Part shown: positions 1-12,182 of the stretch, in pieces
Layout of the letters: the number at the start of each line of letters is the position of its first letter
Numbering within the stretch: the first letter of the stretch is position 1
Origin: Pholiota molesta
Taxonomy: Eukaryota > Basidiomycota > Agaricomycetes > Agaricales > Strophariaceae
Direction of reading: 5' to 3'
Assembly: GCA_014925825.1 (NCBI GenBank)
Contig: JACGCK010000018.1
Coordinates: 496,001-560,000 of the forward strand
DNA: 64,000 bases
The notes under the pieces: model-generated
Database searches by the model: none
Told to the model about the DNA's origin: nothing
The model's input: only the letters and a program-made list of their open reading frames with translations
Translations under genes and position numbers: made by a program

Positions 1-624
1 GTCCCAGCCCCATCCAGGATCCCCGGATAGCGCAGCATATCGATCGAAATCCTCTTTACTACCGCGTGTATAGGCCAAATAATCTACAAAGTTAAACACA
101 CATAAGTTGTTGTCAATCTGCTCACATAGCACAGGATACACTCACTAACAGAGCTACTCCCGCCTATTACGAACCCTCTCGGATACGGAATAGCGCGATT
201 ATCCAAATTCGTTTGAGGAACTGTAGTATAATTCCAATCGACGCTGGTTCGTGGCGTTGCACGCGTGTCGAAAAACGGAATGCTGATATTCAGAATGCCA
301 TCGTTCCTAAAAGTGCAGTATGTCTCGTGGGCTTGCATACGATATCAACGAAATGAAGGAAAGCTTACGATATCCAGCTTCTAATACCAGGACAGAGATA
401 CTTGGATTTTCAGTGAGACGGTTTGCCACTACATTTCCGGCTGTACCACCTGATAGCAATCGACAGTCAAGCATTGCTTAGACGGTCAAAAACGACAGAA
501 ACAGACCTCCAACGACAATGAAGTCGTACTCTAGACCCGGCAAATCCTTGACGTCCGAGAAGAAAGCGGCCAACGAAGCCTGGATGTGCAGTCCAGCAGA
601 GAAGATGAGGAAACGAGACCACAT
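1..624 (-). CDS. GMC oxidoreductase, aryl-alcohol oxidase type (5' part, truncated by the window edge)
   Basis: FAD-dependent GMC oxidoreductases of this type are secreted and oxidise aryl alcohols with release of H2O2, feeding peroxidases during lignin attack (family knowledge). I assemble four exons on the minus strand: 624-507, 449-369, 306-146 and 83-1, all with GT..AG borders. The N-terminus (MWSRFLIFSAGLHIQASLAA) could be a secretion signal. It is followed by the FAD dinucleotide-binding motif VVGGGTAGN, with the first intron inside the glycine run, then VLVLEAGY, DWNYTTVPQ, YPRGFVIGGSSSVNY and a segment with TRGSKEDFDRYAALSGDPGWGWD-like family residues. These order and spacings match the first ~150 residues of aryl-alcohol oxidases. 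An upstream in-frame ATG at 669 would add 15 residues without signal character, so I chose 624. The catalytic His pair would lie beyond the window. Confidence 0.88.
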
Positions 625-1684
625 CTGAGTCGCACCTTTTGTCAGCACGGAGGATATCGTTTTATACAATCCCCAAGTCAGGATCTATTTTAGCACAAGA
701 AAAGAGGAAAGATAATCTTAGGATTGATGTTACAACGGATGCAATGGATTATGGCAGATACGGTTTGATGATAGTCACCGGCATGTGGTCTGCGCGAGAT
801 TCATGGATTAGGCTGGCGCCCAGAGCGTCCATCGCCGACTCCCCGAGTGTCCCAACAGCCAACCTACCATAGTTTTTGTCAGCAGGTTTGATAGGCCTCC
901 AGATCCCACTTGCCAACGTACCACATAATTGTAACAAATATAACACGAGTCCTATCTGCTATGCCCGAGGATTTTTCATACAACCCTGAGACGACGATTC
1001 CATCTTCTTGAAGGGCTGTTGAAGGGTGTCAGGAAAAGGAAGCTTCAGGAGAAGGGTGCGGACCTACTCGAAACTAAATTTACACCAGCTTCATCGATGT
1101 AAACGCTCGAACCGTAGCAAGACGGCGAGGAACGGCGAGGGAGGAGCAAGGAAGAGCATTTTTGTGGAGTTGATGGAACTATTGTTGTCGATTATAGGCC
1201 GTCGGGTGTGCGTATAGTAAGGAGCAAGGGAAGAGCAGTTCAAAGCGCTGTAAAGGGCCACACTATGTTGAGTGTGAGAAATCAAAATGGATGAATAGCC
1301 ATTGCTGATGATTTGTTAAGAATGCGGGTTTATCTGAGAGTCGGGAGAGCTGACATGTAGAACTAAGAGGCACAATGTACTCAACTTCTTTAGTATACTA
1401 GAAAGCGGTGTTTTGGTAGCGCGACCACGAGTCTCGCGTGTATATGTGCTCAAAGGCAAGGATCCTTATGAGATTGTGGTCTCGATATAGGGCATAAGCG
1501 CCACGAGCTATTAGCAGGCCGAATGAATATTATCATGGAATTGCCGGTAGGTATCTTTAAATTTTTGTCCTAGATAACCGAAAAGCGTCTTCAATATAAT
1601 TGAAACGAGTAACGAGACAGCTCGGTAAGTTTCAACAAACCTAATATTATCCAACATTCACGCATCCACCCACTTCCACACACT
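625..1684. other. Intergenic stretch between the GMC oxidase and cytidine deaminase
   Basis: About 1 kb holding the promoter of the GMC oxidase (which reads leftwards) and the 3' flank of the cytidine deaminase. Only short open frames without recognisable domains are present. The longest minus-strand one (946-749) has no family signature that I know. I see no RNA gene or repeat here. Confidence 0.4.
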
Positions 1685-2503
<819 letters not shown>

Positions 2504-2790
2504 AGTCAAGGAGAATGATCTGGTGGCTAGCAAGAGCGTCGACGATGGTGGGGGTGATGATGGAAGGGACGGTAAGAGTCGTACTTTAAGTTAGAGCAGA
2601 GGCTGATCGGACCGGGGATATACCGAGATCATGTGATTCTTCCCCTGATCCAGATTGGTGACAAGTGTTCAATTTCAAATCAGAGCAACAGCTTGGACCT
2701 CTATTATCATCTTGTATTTCCTCAATCCACTCTTGAATGACCCAGATCAGTCACCATAGCACTCCTGGCTTAATCTACTTGAATCTGGAA

Positions 2791-5700
2791 ATGGCTCGAA
2801 CTCGAGATCCCAGAGAGAGGAACCTGTCAAAGTCGCGCCTGAGGAACCCGAGGATGGCGCTTCGACAGGTACGAGTATTTACTGCCAGATGTTGGAAGTT
2901 AAGCAAACTTGTGAATACCTTAAGTGAAAAAACGTGGAAGGCCTCGTAAAAATCCGGTCAAGTCCATTGCCCCCAAAAATATTAAGGATGCCATCGAACC
3001 TGCGCAACCTGTTGCTTCAACCTCTCAGATACCAAAAATCAAGATTCCTTCGCAAAGTAAGGGCTTTACAGGACCTGATTTATTATCAATATTTGAAATA
3101 TTCGCACTTTCTGAAGAAAGTAAGCGGTCGCCGAAGACGAAGGATCCAATTGCGCCAAACTTTTGACTCAACAGCCCATTATCTCGCATCATGCTCCGCA
3201 ACCTGTAGCTTCTACTTCTGTTTTGCCAATGCGTAAAGTCTCTGCAAAGGGTGAGAGGCTTGATTATATATTGAGTCGGAGCAATTTCTCAGGTATTCAT
3301 TGTTTATAGGCAAGGAGCGGATGCGACAAGAGGATGTCGATGCTATGATACTATCGACGACTAGAAGCGACGCTATAGAGGTAACCAATACCGACATCAT
3401 CCGCTGCCTTTTGCATCGCGGAAGATATAAGCATCTCAAAAAGGAAGGGTACGGACGCCATTCAATTCCATGGATATGACAATCATCTGATAGAACACCT
3501 CTAGGGAAAAAGCGTGCAAGAGAAGATAAGATCCAGCTGAAGCAAAACCCCCCAAACGTGTAAGAATTGCCAAAACGCCTGCTGAGACCGCCAAAACGGT
3601 CACCATCAAAAAAGCAAAAGCTACCTCCGCGGGAAAGGCTGGTAAAGTCATATTTCTTTCAAAATCGTTCTACAATCTCAAGAACCCCAGGAAAACGTCC
3701 GACACTTGTCCAGTCTTTGAAGTGGAAGGTGGTGGAACCGGGGCCATTGGACTCGTCAGCCCCGCTGAAGCAGCCTGCATTGAAGAAACGAACTTCAGGC
3801 CACGAATATGGACGAATGTTAGTATCTGACTTCCATTTCTACTCCATCTCAAGCTTCTCTACAGAATAGGGAGGAACTACTTGCCATGATGCCCGAGATG
3901 TCGAATTCCAAGTGGTGTTTCAATGGAATCTCATGGGCGATGTACGAAACGCCTATGCTGTTGCTTGACGAGATAATACATGCTTTCAAGTTGAGAGGGA
4001 TGATCAGGATCCATTGTCATTAGACCTAATCACGTATGTTTCTCTCTGATCTTTTAAAAGCCAGGCTCTAACATGATGTCAGAACACGAAGTTTGTTTGT
4101 CCAATACCTCAAGAATCTGACATCCAAAAATCGTCCGTAATCGAAGTTCCTTCCCCTCCTCGACCTTTTGAAGGACCAGCGTCGCCCACAGGACAATTTT
4201 CAGGGGCAAAGCCAAGACCCAAACCCAGATACAAACGAGCATAACTGCCTACGATCAAGAATGAAATGCCCAACACACAAACAATCGCGGCGTCTACATC
4301 AGAACCCCAAGCGTTCCCCACTATCACGTTTGGCTTCAAGAAACCTGGGTTGAGGGAATCGCTACCGGAATCTTCGTCGCTGGATAATGGGTTCAAAGTA
4401 GCAAATGGGTCAACGGCTTCTGGATTTGTAGAGCCCCCTATCTCGCATACAATGAAATTTGAAGCCGGTCCAATCTACTTGCAACCAGGTGTGAATTTTA
4501 CGAGATTCGTTAATACCGCTTTTAATACCGCGTCTGGTGCAGCATACCAATTACAGCATTCCCCTCCGTCCTCCCCCGGGTGGGGTTCAAGTCGTTATGC
4601 GGATCATGGTACACCTGCGGCAAACTCGATGTCGGGCCATTATTCCATGCACAACCATTTGGCACAGGCAGGAAGGACACCTTTTGGTACCCACCCTTTC
4701 AATCCAATCCAATTGGTTCGAGTCCCGTTGGAGGGAAATCTTATGCGCAAGGGAGTGTATATAGTGAAGATATGGAGTTCTCGTCGCCACCTCCTGAAGG
4801 CGAACAAAATTCATTACGTGGTTTCCCGCTCATACCTGGACAATCAATGTCGACAAGCGGCCGTACTGAAGCTCCAGTCGTTGGACACCATTACGCCGAT
4901 ACTGGTTCTACTTCGCAGCATATGTCCTCCATGATAGGTGAAGACTCGGACGTCATGAAATTGTTGGCCCCTGGGGAATCACTGGCAAATTTTGTAGCAA
5001 CGAGCCATCATGCGGGTCATACTATACCTGCGCCTGCATCAGCGACAACCGTGGGCCATTACGCAGTACAAAATTCTTGGTCGCAGACGCAAAGCTTGCC
5101 TCCTCGGCACCGACGCTTTCAATCCAACCCGAGTATTCCGAGTCCTATAGAAGGCGAACATCACCTGCTAAACAAGGTACATAGCGAAGATACGCGATTC
5201 TTGCCACCTCCACCACCTCAGGAAGGCGAACGACCTCCAACAATTTTTTGCCCCTACCGCCCAAAAAACCAATGCCGACCAGCGCTGCTGATGCTCAAGC
5301 TCCAGTCGGCGAACGTTCCACCGATACCGGTCCGGCTTCGCAGCACAAATCCGTCATGATAGGCGAAGACTCTGATGCCATGCAATTGGTGGATCCTGGC
5401 GAATCACTGGCGAATCCTGAAGTGAAAACTGACGAACTGTTGCGTGACTATGTTCCTTCGCCTATTCCTGAAGAGTTGAATGCCCTCGCCGATTCTTATT
5501 TGTTTGGACGCCCGCTTACCATCCTCATTTCGAATGGACTGCTGGAAAAACACTGGTCGCTGAAGCTGCCCTGCGAATACGGCTATGCGATGTTGGGATA
5601 TTTCAAGATCCTCGGCATACAGGTATGTAGATCAATGTTAAATGCACTTTCTGTCTTAACGTCATTTTTATAGGAGACTCGAATCCATACTGAGGACAAG

Positions 5701-7345
5701 ACCACCAAGTCGACTAAAAAAGCTCAAGCTCAAGATTCGTTGTCCGGACAAGTTCGGTGGAAATTTCGTTTGCAATGGGCTCCTGGAGGCGAGAAGGGTA
5801 CACTTGCGGAAGGGAACGCCTATGATCTCCAACATCCTTGGTGGGACCCACCTTCCCCTGTTCAAGAGGCTCCAAACGAAAACCCATCAGCTGACAAAGT
5901 TCCAAAAGAGGTCGACGATCTTGAAGCCTCGTTCCCTACTACTGCTCGTTACCGCGATGCTCGAATACGCCACCATGAGTACCAGTTCAGACATCTTCCG
6001 CTGGATGATCTGTACCAGAGCGTTATACCCTTGAATTTGCTCATCCCGTTTGGCCGGGAATATATGGATACGTCTTTTCCGCGCGGCTGGTTCTGTAAAG
6101 ATTGTGGACGACTGAACTTCCAGGCGGCGTTGAGGCATCGGAAGTGCCTAAGTTCGTTCTGCAAGGTACGTCCTGCAGCCTTTTCTCTGGGTGCTGCTCT
6201 GAAACTGTCTGCGCAGGATAAGCCCCCCTCTGTTGCGTCTTATGCTCAAATTTTGTTTTTGCTTCGAGATCCCCAAGAACGACTGCCTCTCTCTTCACCC
6301 TTGAATCAGTATCCGGAGGAACTGACAACCACTGCTATTGCGCACTTTCCGAATGGGACGCGGACGTTTTCGTATCATCTTTTGAAGGATCCGAATGTCT
6401 CTATGAAACATATTTTTATGAGCAATACGGCTGTCCTGCAGGAGCCTGCCAGCGTTCTTCTCAACGATATACAGATCAATGTTCCACTGTTCGTCCTTTG
6501 CAGACAACAGTATGCCTTCATTTTGCTGCTCTGTATTGTTGCAACCACTGAGCGATGTTCGTTCTTCCAGCTCCGTTTTTTGTTTGGTCGGCTAAGAGCC
6601 CTCAATATAACACTTCACCGACCGATTCTGAATGGGAAAACATACCGGCCACTATGAATCGAGCGAAGGAGTTAATGGTCCGTACAGCGCGATCGTTCGG
6701 AGGCTTGCAAGAAGAACAGGTAGTAGTCAACGACCTGAGAATAATCGCTTGGATTACCTCGGGTTACTCTAAAAGGGTGATTATCTTCTTCCACACTTCA
6801 ATTCACGCTTCTCTTTTAAATAAGGACATGTTTTTATAGCTCTCTGAAATAATTCAAGCCAAAAACAAGTCTGTCATATTTCTTGCTTTGGGATGTACGA
6901 TCGGGCTCGTCGTTACCCCTCGGTCGATGGGCACCCCAACAATGGATGAAAGCCAAGAAGCCGAATCTAGTAAATTACCAAAAAACGAAATTGTAGATCA
7001 CGATGTTGCTGCTTCAGGATGGATAGCCGAAGACCATGAAGACGGCGGAGAGGAATCAATTGAAATCTCCAAGAAGGGCAAAGCGATCGCTAAATCTGCG
7101 AAACCGAGCTTCGTCATAACACTCATGCACGGAGATGTGATCGTGTTTTACGGAGATGAATTTGAGGTGCGGCCCCTGGATTTGGTGTGAGATCGTGTTG
7201 CTCACTTTAATTTTAGTATTCTGTCAAACGGGATGGAACTTCCTTGCGTAAGTGCCTCATTGGCTAATTCTTACCTTCAATTCTTTGACCACGATCCATA
7301 TCTGTAGTCCTGATTGCATCTCATGATTCATTGGGACACGCTTAA
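2791..7345 (+). CDS. AT-hook / zinc-ribbon protein of an Agaricomycete family, frame-broken
   Basis: Large plus-strand gene. From the N-terminus: an AT-hook (KKRGRPRKNP, ~2926-2955), a low-complexity Lys/Pro/Ser region with an internal ~425-bp duplication, a conserved block ending in GYAMLGYFKILGIQ, a CxxC...C...C zinc ribbon (GWFCKDCGRLNFQ...RKCLSSFCK, ~6082-6165), a block with FPNGTRTFSYHLL and NDLRIIAWITSGYSK, and a C-terminal strand pair HGDVIVFYGDEFEYSV...GTSLLLIAS. The last block, spliced over two introns after 7166, resembles the end of the double-stranded beta-helix of AlkB/TET-like 2OG-Fe(II) oxygenases. I could not find the metal-binding HxD, so enzyme activity is doubtful. From memory, related proteins are numerous in mushroom genomes. 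The reading frame drops by one near 2815, 4697, 5243 and 6490, and a TGA follows at ~6550, so it is either a pseudogene or mis-assembled. Start 2791 is tentative. Confidence 0.45.
4594..5417 (+). repeat. Internal tandem duplication in the AT-hook gene
   Basis: Two diverged copies lie head to tail, about 4594-4995 and 5000-5417, with a period of about 425 bp (the shared ATGATAGG begins at 4931 and 5356). At protein level the pairs line up as GHYSMHN/GHYAVQN, RFQSNP/PFQSNP, VYSEDMEF/VHSEDTRF, PPPEGEQ/PPPQEGER, TSQHMSSMIGEDSD/ASQHKSVMIGEDSD and APGESLAN/DPGESLAN. The copies are clearly related but well diverged, so the duplication is old. Confidence 0.85.
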
Positions 7346-7609
7346 TATATATTTTTGGACAAGTGTCGTCGTTGTTTTTTTAGATAGCCTTATCGGAAGG
7401 GTACCTTTAATTGAGCGCGTCTATGGCCCCTATATACGCGTCTGCTCGGAATATGTGCTCTACGATTTTTTAGAAAATAGTTGGACGCTTGTGTATGCTT
7501 GTGTAGGTTGCCCACGCATGAATGTACGACATCCTTTCGGAGTAAGCCCTGTATGGGACAAGGTGATCCACGGTAACCCACCCTTGTACTCTGACTCTCA
7601 AGGCTCTCA

Positions 7610-10105
7610 ATGGCCACCGACGATGCACAACCCTCAGCTGCGCAGCCATGGGGCCGAGGTATGATTGGCTCGTTTAACAAGCTATTCTCGCGGCTAATTC
7701 TATATTTCTGCAGTTCTAATATGCGGGGGTACGGATTGGTGCGTTTTCGCTGTTCTCACACTATCAAAACTTCAACCAATGCTCGATTTTTGTGTCTGCA
7801 CAGGCCTAAACTTGGTCGCAAAGAACGTGGAGGGGCTGCAGGGACCGAAGCCGAGCCGCAGTGCGTGTAACTTCTGACTTTGTTGGACATTAGAACTCAG
7901 GCTCTCTCTCTCCTACTCCCATCATTCCCACTCGACTACAGGAATCCCGATCTCCTTGAGCCCCATCTCCTTCGCTCGCTGTTGAATGTCAAGACTGTCT
8001 CCATCCACACTTCTTGCGCGGGATGTCACTTTGTGGCACTTGACATTGAAGGCAATGCGTGGTTGTTCGGGCGCAACGGCTATTCTGCGTTGGGCGTCCC
8101 CGAAGTCGAATTCATATCCGAGAATGCCCCTCGTCTTGTCAATCCAGCAGATCTAGGAGCGCCCCAAGGCACCAAATTTGTCCACGCAGCTTGCGGGAGA
8201 AACCACACCTATTAGTTGGGAGCAACGGCCAGGTTTGGGCGGCTGGACAGAACAACTTGGGTCAAGTAAGTCTCCATTTACGCTGCCAAACCTTTGGAAT
8301 ATCGCCCAACATGTTGTTATAGTGTGGCCAGTCAGTATGTCCCGAGGTTTCTTCTTTCCAACCTGTAAACGTCATGCACGGAGGACAAAGAGAACACGTT
8401 GTCCAAGCCACCGCAGGCATCACCTTCTCTATTGTCCGCACAAAATCTGGAAAAGGTGAGTATTACATGCTATTCAATCTCCTTCGCTTTCTTATACTTG
8501 CTTTCAGTTTTCGCTTTTGGTAGCGCCGAAAAGGGACAGCTTGGGAATGGAACCACCGGAGAGCGTATCACGACAGGAAACAAGACGTCGTTCGATATCG
8601 AGGTTCAACCTGGTACATCGCCCTGTGCTTATTCTCTTTCTTTCTTTTTCCAACCTTGTGCTGCTAGTTTATATCAGGGAATTGGACGGAAAGAACATTG
8701 TAGATATTGCCTCTGGCCAACAACACAGCCTTGCGCTCGACGACACTGGGTAGAGAACGCTTCAACAGCTATATATGGTTTATGTGCTAACTGTTTGTCA
8801 GGGTTGTATATGTCTGGGGATACAATGGCTACTGTCGCCTTGGCTTGGGCAACCAAGTTGATGCCTTAAACCTAAAGTCGTTCCACAGGTAAAAAATTCC
8901 TCTTTTGTTGCTGCAAATATTCATGCATATCGTTCTCCACAGTTCGCTGGTCCGAACGAAGCTACGATGGCTTCAGGCATTGTTGCTGGTCCTTCAAGCA
9001 GTGTTGTCATTGACAAACAAGGGATGTATTGGATGGCCGGTAAAGTGAGTAGTTTGGAAATGAATCGGTATCGACATCAGGCTAACGGTTCATCATCAGT
9101 GGAAAAACAGTGGAGAAGGTATGCCAAGGCGGTTGTTCCACATTTCCATCTATTGACCTTGACGGAAGGCTCCTCCGGATCGCCATATTCGTCTTTCAGA
9201 TACATGCAGGACGTCATGTACGCAGACTTGTCTTCCAATATTTTGTGATCTTTCTGATTTCCTTCGTAGGGGCTGCAAGGTAATCTTAGCGAGATCAGGA
9301 GGCGTTACTCATTGGCTAGTCACTCCTGACGACGACGGCAGCCCCATGACTGTCTGCTGGGGTCAGAACGCCAATAACGGTAGGCCAGGCTCTCAGTGTA
9401 GTAACAGCGGGTTGCTCATTTCCATGTATAGGGGAACTTGGATTGGGCCCCGACGAACGCAAGAGTGCCAGCAAACCGACGCGCAATCTCACTCTCGTTG
9501 GGGTCAACGTCATCGAGTGAGCGCCAATGTTCTTGGTACCATGTTTCTGCTGATCAATCGTTCGTTAGCATTGCTGCTGGACAGAATACCACTGTGATCC
9601 TCGCAAAACCCACTGAGAAGTTCTCAGATATGCCCCGGCACCCAGAAGAAGTGGACCCACCCATCGTCTGCGTTGGGTGTAAGAAGGATTACGGAGAGGA
9701 TGATTCTCCTCTAGAATGCGACAAGGTACGTGTTCACTCGTTCATCCTTACTTTTGATGCTCAATATAGTGTGGTTTCTAGTGCGATGCTCCGTGGCACC
9801 TCCAGTGTCTCGATCCGCCTCTCGATGCAGTCCAGATGGGGAATGGTTCTGCCCCGACTGCGAGGACGATCCCGGTGCGCCTGTAGGCAAATGGCGAACC
9901 GAGAAGAAGACCAAGACCAAGAGTAAATCCAAGCGGGCTGCGAGCCCAGCTGAGGACCCGGATGCGATGGAAAGCGGTGGAAAGAGGAAGGCTCCACCGA
10001 AGGCTAAAGCAGGAGGTACGCTTTTCGATTTTTTGAGTCCACGTCATGGCATTTCTAACTAAGAGGATAGCAGCTGCTCCTGCTCCCAAGAAAAAGAAGC
10101 AATAA
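7610..10105 (+). CDS. RCC1-repeat protein with C-terminal PHD finger (frame-broken as sequenced)
   Basis: An RCC1-type beta-propeller followed by a PHD finger and a basic tail suggests a nuclear, chromatin-associated protein; the exact role is not known to me. The N-terminus reads MATDDAQPSAAQPWGR then VLICGGTDWPKLG. Propeller repeats follow: GNAWLFGRNGYSALG, GQVWAAGQNNLGQ, FAFGSAEKGQLGNG, VYVWGYNGYCRLGLGNQ, CWGQNANNGELGLGPDE, with IASGQQHSLAL and AAGQNTTV turns. The PHD finger (~9670-9870) shows CVGCKKDY...LECDKCDAPWHLQCLDPP...GEWFCPDCEDD. The tail is rich in Lys (KKTKTKSKSKR) and ends in PAPKKKKQ. Introns are many and short. The frame is lost by single bases at ~8213 (after GRNHT), ~8868 (before KPKVV-type residues), ~9833 (inside the PHD, before PDGEW) and probably ~8670. 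Each break lies inside a conserved block with no possible intron. Confidence 0.8.
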
Positions 10106-10892
10106 ATCCCGTCAGGTAAGCTGTACATATATACCTGAGGGGGAAAGCGGCGCAATCGCTTTGTTTTCTCTTGATATCTTGCATGTTTTGTCATATGTAA
10201 ATGTTGGTACCTATTCTGCCAGCCCTCTGTTACCATTGTGGAAGCGCTATGTAGTCTCTCCTTTCTTATGTTTTATGTACGCTCAGATATTGTATGTATA
10301 CCTACACTAGGGCCTACAGTATGCGTTAGGGTTTTGAATTGCTTGCTTTTTTGAATTCTGTACGGTGGAAAAAATGAATGTCTGTTTTGTAGAATTGGAG
10401 GCGTGGCCGTACTACATCTCTTACTGCACCTGTTATTTTACGTTCTTAACAGGACTGATAGTCATTGAGTGCCTGGCCTGTGCGGACTCGTCGGCGCAAC
10501 GAGGCGCAACGTCGGCCGTAACAGAACCTCCGGAGACGGGATTCAAACAAAGCGACCAGTGACGTCGACCTGTGATAACCGCAGCTCGAATTGTACTAAT
10601 TGGACGGGCAGTCTCGTCAGAAATCCGATATCCAACAAAAGTAATATAAACTTGCGTCGAGTCATTGTTAAAGATCAATAATGAAATAAGTTCTCATCAC
10701 GCCATTCATATATTGAAGTGAGTCATGTTTTTGTATCTCATGCCTGGGTGTGCATATAATCTACTAGATCAAGAATATGGAATCATACTCTGGTAAGGCT
10801 TCAGGCTTTGCCCCTTCCGCATTTCCAAAAATCTTTATCGTCGTTGAACGGTCCCAGGTCCTTTTGGTATTACTCCGTCTGCCCTTAATTCA
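10106..10892. other. Intergenic stretch, RCC1-PHD to GNAT
   Basis: This holds the 3' flank of the RCC1-PHD gene and the promoter of the acetyltransferase. Only short, unrecognised open frames occur. A GGGATTCAAAC string near 10540 recalls a tRNA B-box but has no matching T-stem. Confidence 0.4.
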
Positions 10893-11624
10893 ATGGCACA
10901 AGCAGAGATATGGACCGAGAGACTGTTCCTTCGCGCCGCAGAGGATAGAGATCTTCCTTATTTCCAAAAGTGGTTCAGCGATCCCGTAGCCATGAAGTAC
11001 TGGTGAGTTGTTCTGCATCTAGTCCTCCAAATCCGCATCCTACGAACGAAGGATGGAGCTCGAAGCGCGCTGACACCCTCTCCTTTCCAGGTCCACGCCG
11101 CCGCATTCCACGCGCGAGGAGACCAAGAAGTACCTCGATTACATGGTCGCGTCGCCCACCAACGGCGTCATGGAGTTCGCCATCTGCCTCACGTCCTCAC
11201 CGAGTCGTCGGCGGTGACCGTCACCGAGAACATAAACCAGACGGCGGCGGCAGCAGCAGCGAAGGCGAAGGCGACGAGAGCGCCGAGGCGTACATCGTCA
11301 TCGGCAAGGCCGGATTATGGGACGGCAGAGAGCTGGGGTACATCATGACCGGGAGTACTGGGGCAAGGGGTACGCGTTCGAGGCGCTCGACGCGGTGCTG
11401 CGCCACTTCTGGGCGCTGGAAGACACGGCGCCCGAGGCCGTCGTGGCGGATGTGGACCCGGAGAACGAGGCGTCTTGCGGCTTCTCAGGAAGCTGGGGTT
11501 CAAGGAGGTGGGCAGCGCGAAGAGGACGTATGAGACGCATTTAGGGTGGAGGGATAGTGTGTTTCTCGAGGCTAGAAGACCCGCAGAGGTGGAGATGGAA
11601 GACGGAGAGATAGAGGATGCTTAG
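10893..11624 (+). CDS. GNAT-family N-acetyltransferase (frame-broken as sequenced)
   Basis: GNAT enzymes transfer acetyl from acetyl-CoA to amines; this one resembles the RimJ/RimL-like group, whose targets in fungi are mostly unknown. The start MAQAEIWTERLFLRAAEDRD is typical: a TERL strand followed by the first helix. An intron at ~11003-11090 leads to STREETKKYLDYMV, AYIVIGKAGLWDG and then motif A, REYWGKGYAFEALDAVLRHFW, with the acetyl-CoA loop in WGKGYA. NEAS-LRLLRKLGFKEVG gives the conserved final strand, and the protein ends MEDGEIEDA. Continuous reading needs four single-base additions (near 11195, 11250, 11352 and 11474), all inside a very GC-rich exon. The last two fall at T-REYWGKG and NEAS-LRLL, where the expected sequence is unmistakable. 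Confidence 0.78.
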
Positions 11625-12182
11625 CTTTGTTGGTTTTTACTTTCTTGTTGTTTTGTTTTGTGGATTTGTAATTTGTTCGTAATATGAGTCCCGCACATTG
11701 TATCGTTGCGTTCAGAAAATTTTCCCTTGTAGCTGCATTGCTGCTGCAGCAAAAAAAATTCCAGATGTACTTGACAGGTGTAGAAGCCTCCAATTATTCC
11801 AGTTTAGATACGCAGGGCACAGTTCTAAAGCATGATCAAGCACAAGGAACTTGCGCCAGATGGCAGCCAACATAGAGTACAAGCCATTGAAGTGGGCCCA
11901 CATAGTAATCTCAATGGGTATGATAGAAGCAGCTTGTAGAGACAGTCTAGAGCAGAGATCAGAGTCAGAGTAGAGCAAAACCAAGAGAGAAAGCCGAAAC
12001 AATCTAAATAAAAAGGTCCTCACCCTCCCGGACCGGCCCGGACCGCTGGCGTGTCCTCCTTTCGCCAGCTCGTTGAAACAACGTTGAAACGCCCAACTAA
12101 GTATTGCTGCTCATTGCCTCGCCATTTCCTTCTAACGCCTCTCCTATATGGTCAAACGCAAGGCAACTCTGCCACTCAAAAT
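11625..12182. other. Intergenic stretch after GNAT
   Basis: AT-rich 3' flank of the acetyltransferase followed by sequence leading into the chaperone remnant. No recognisable gene; several short frames on both strands look random. Confidence 0.35.

Noticed and set aside
749..946. Minus-strand 65-codon frame upstream of the GMC oxidase as a gene
   Set aside because: No recognisable domain, no matching exon, and it sits where the GMC promoter is expected.
4705..4725. tRNA B-box-like string GGTTCGAGTCCCG
   Set aside because: It lies in coding sequence of the AT-hook gene, and the flanks do not pair into a T-stem or acceptor stem.
2791..7345. A KDZ or other transposon-borne oxygenase
   Set aside because: I found no transposase domain, terminal repeats or target duplication around the gene, so the link would rest only on the weak oxygenase-like C-terminus.
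10530..10560. tRNA B-box-like string on the minus strand (GTTTGAATCCC)
   Set aside because: No matching T-stem, anticodon arm or A-box at the right distance.
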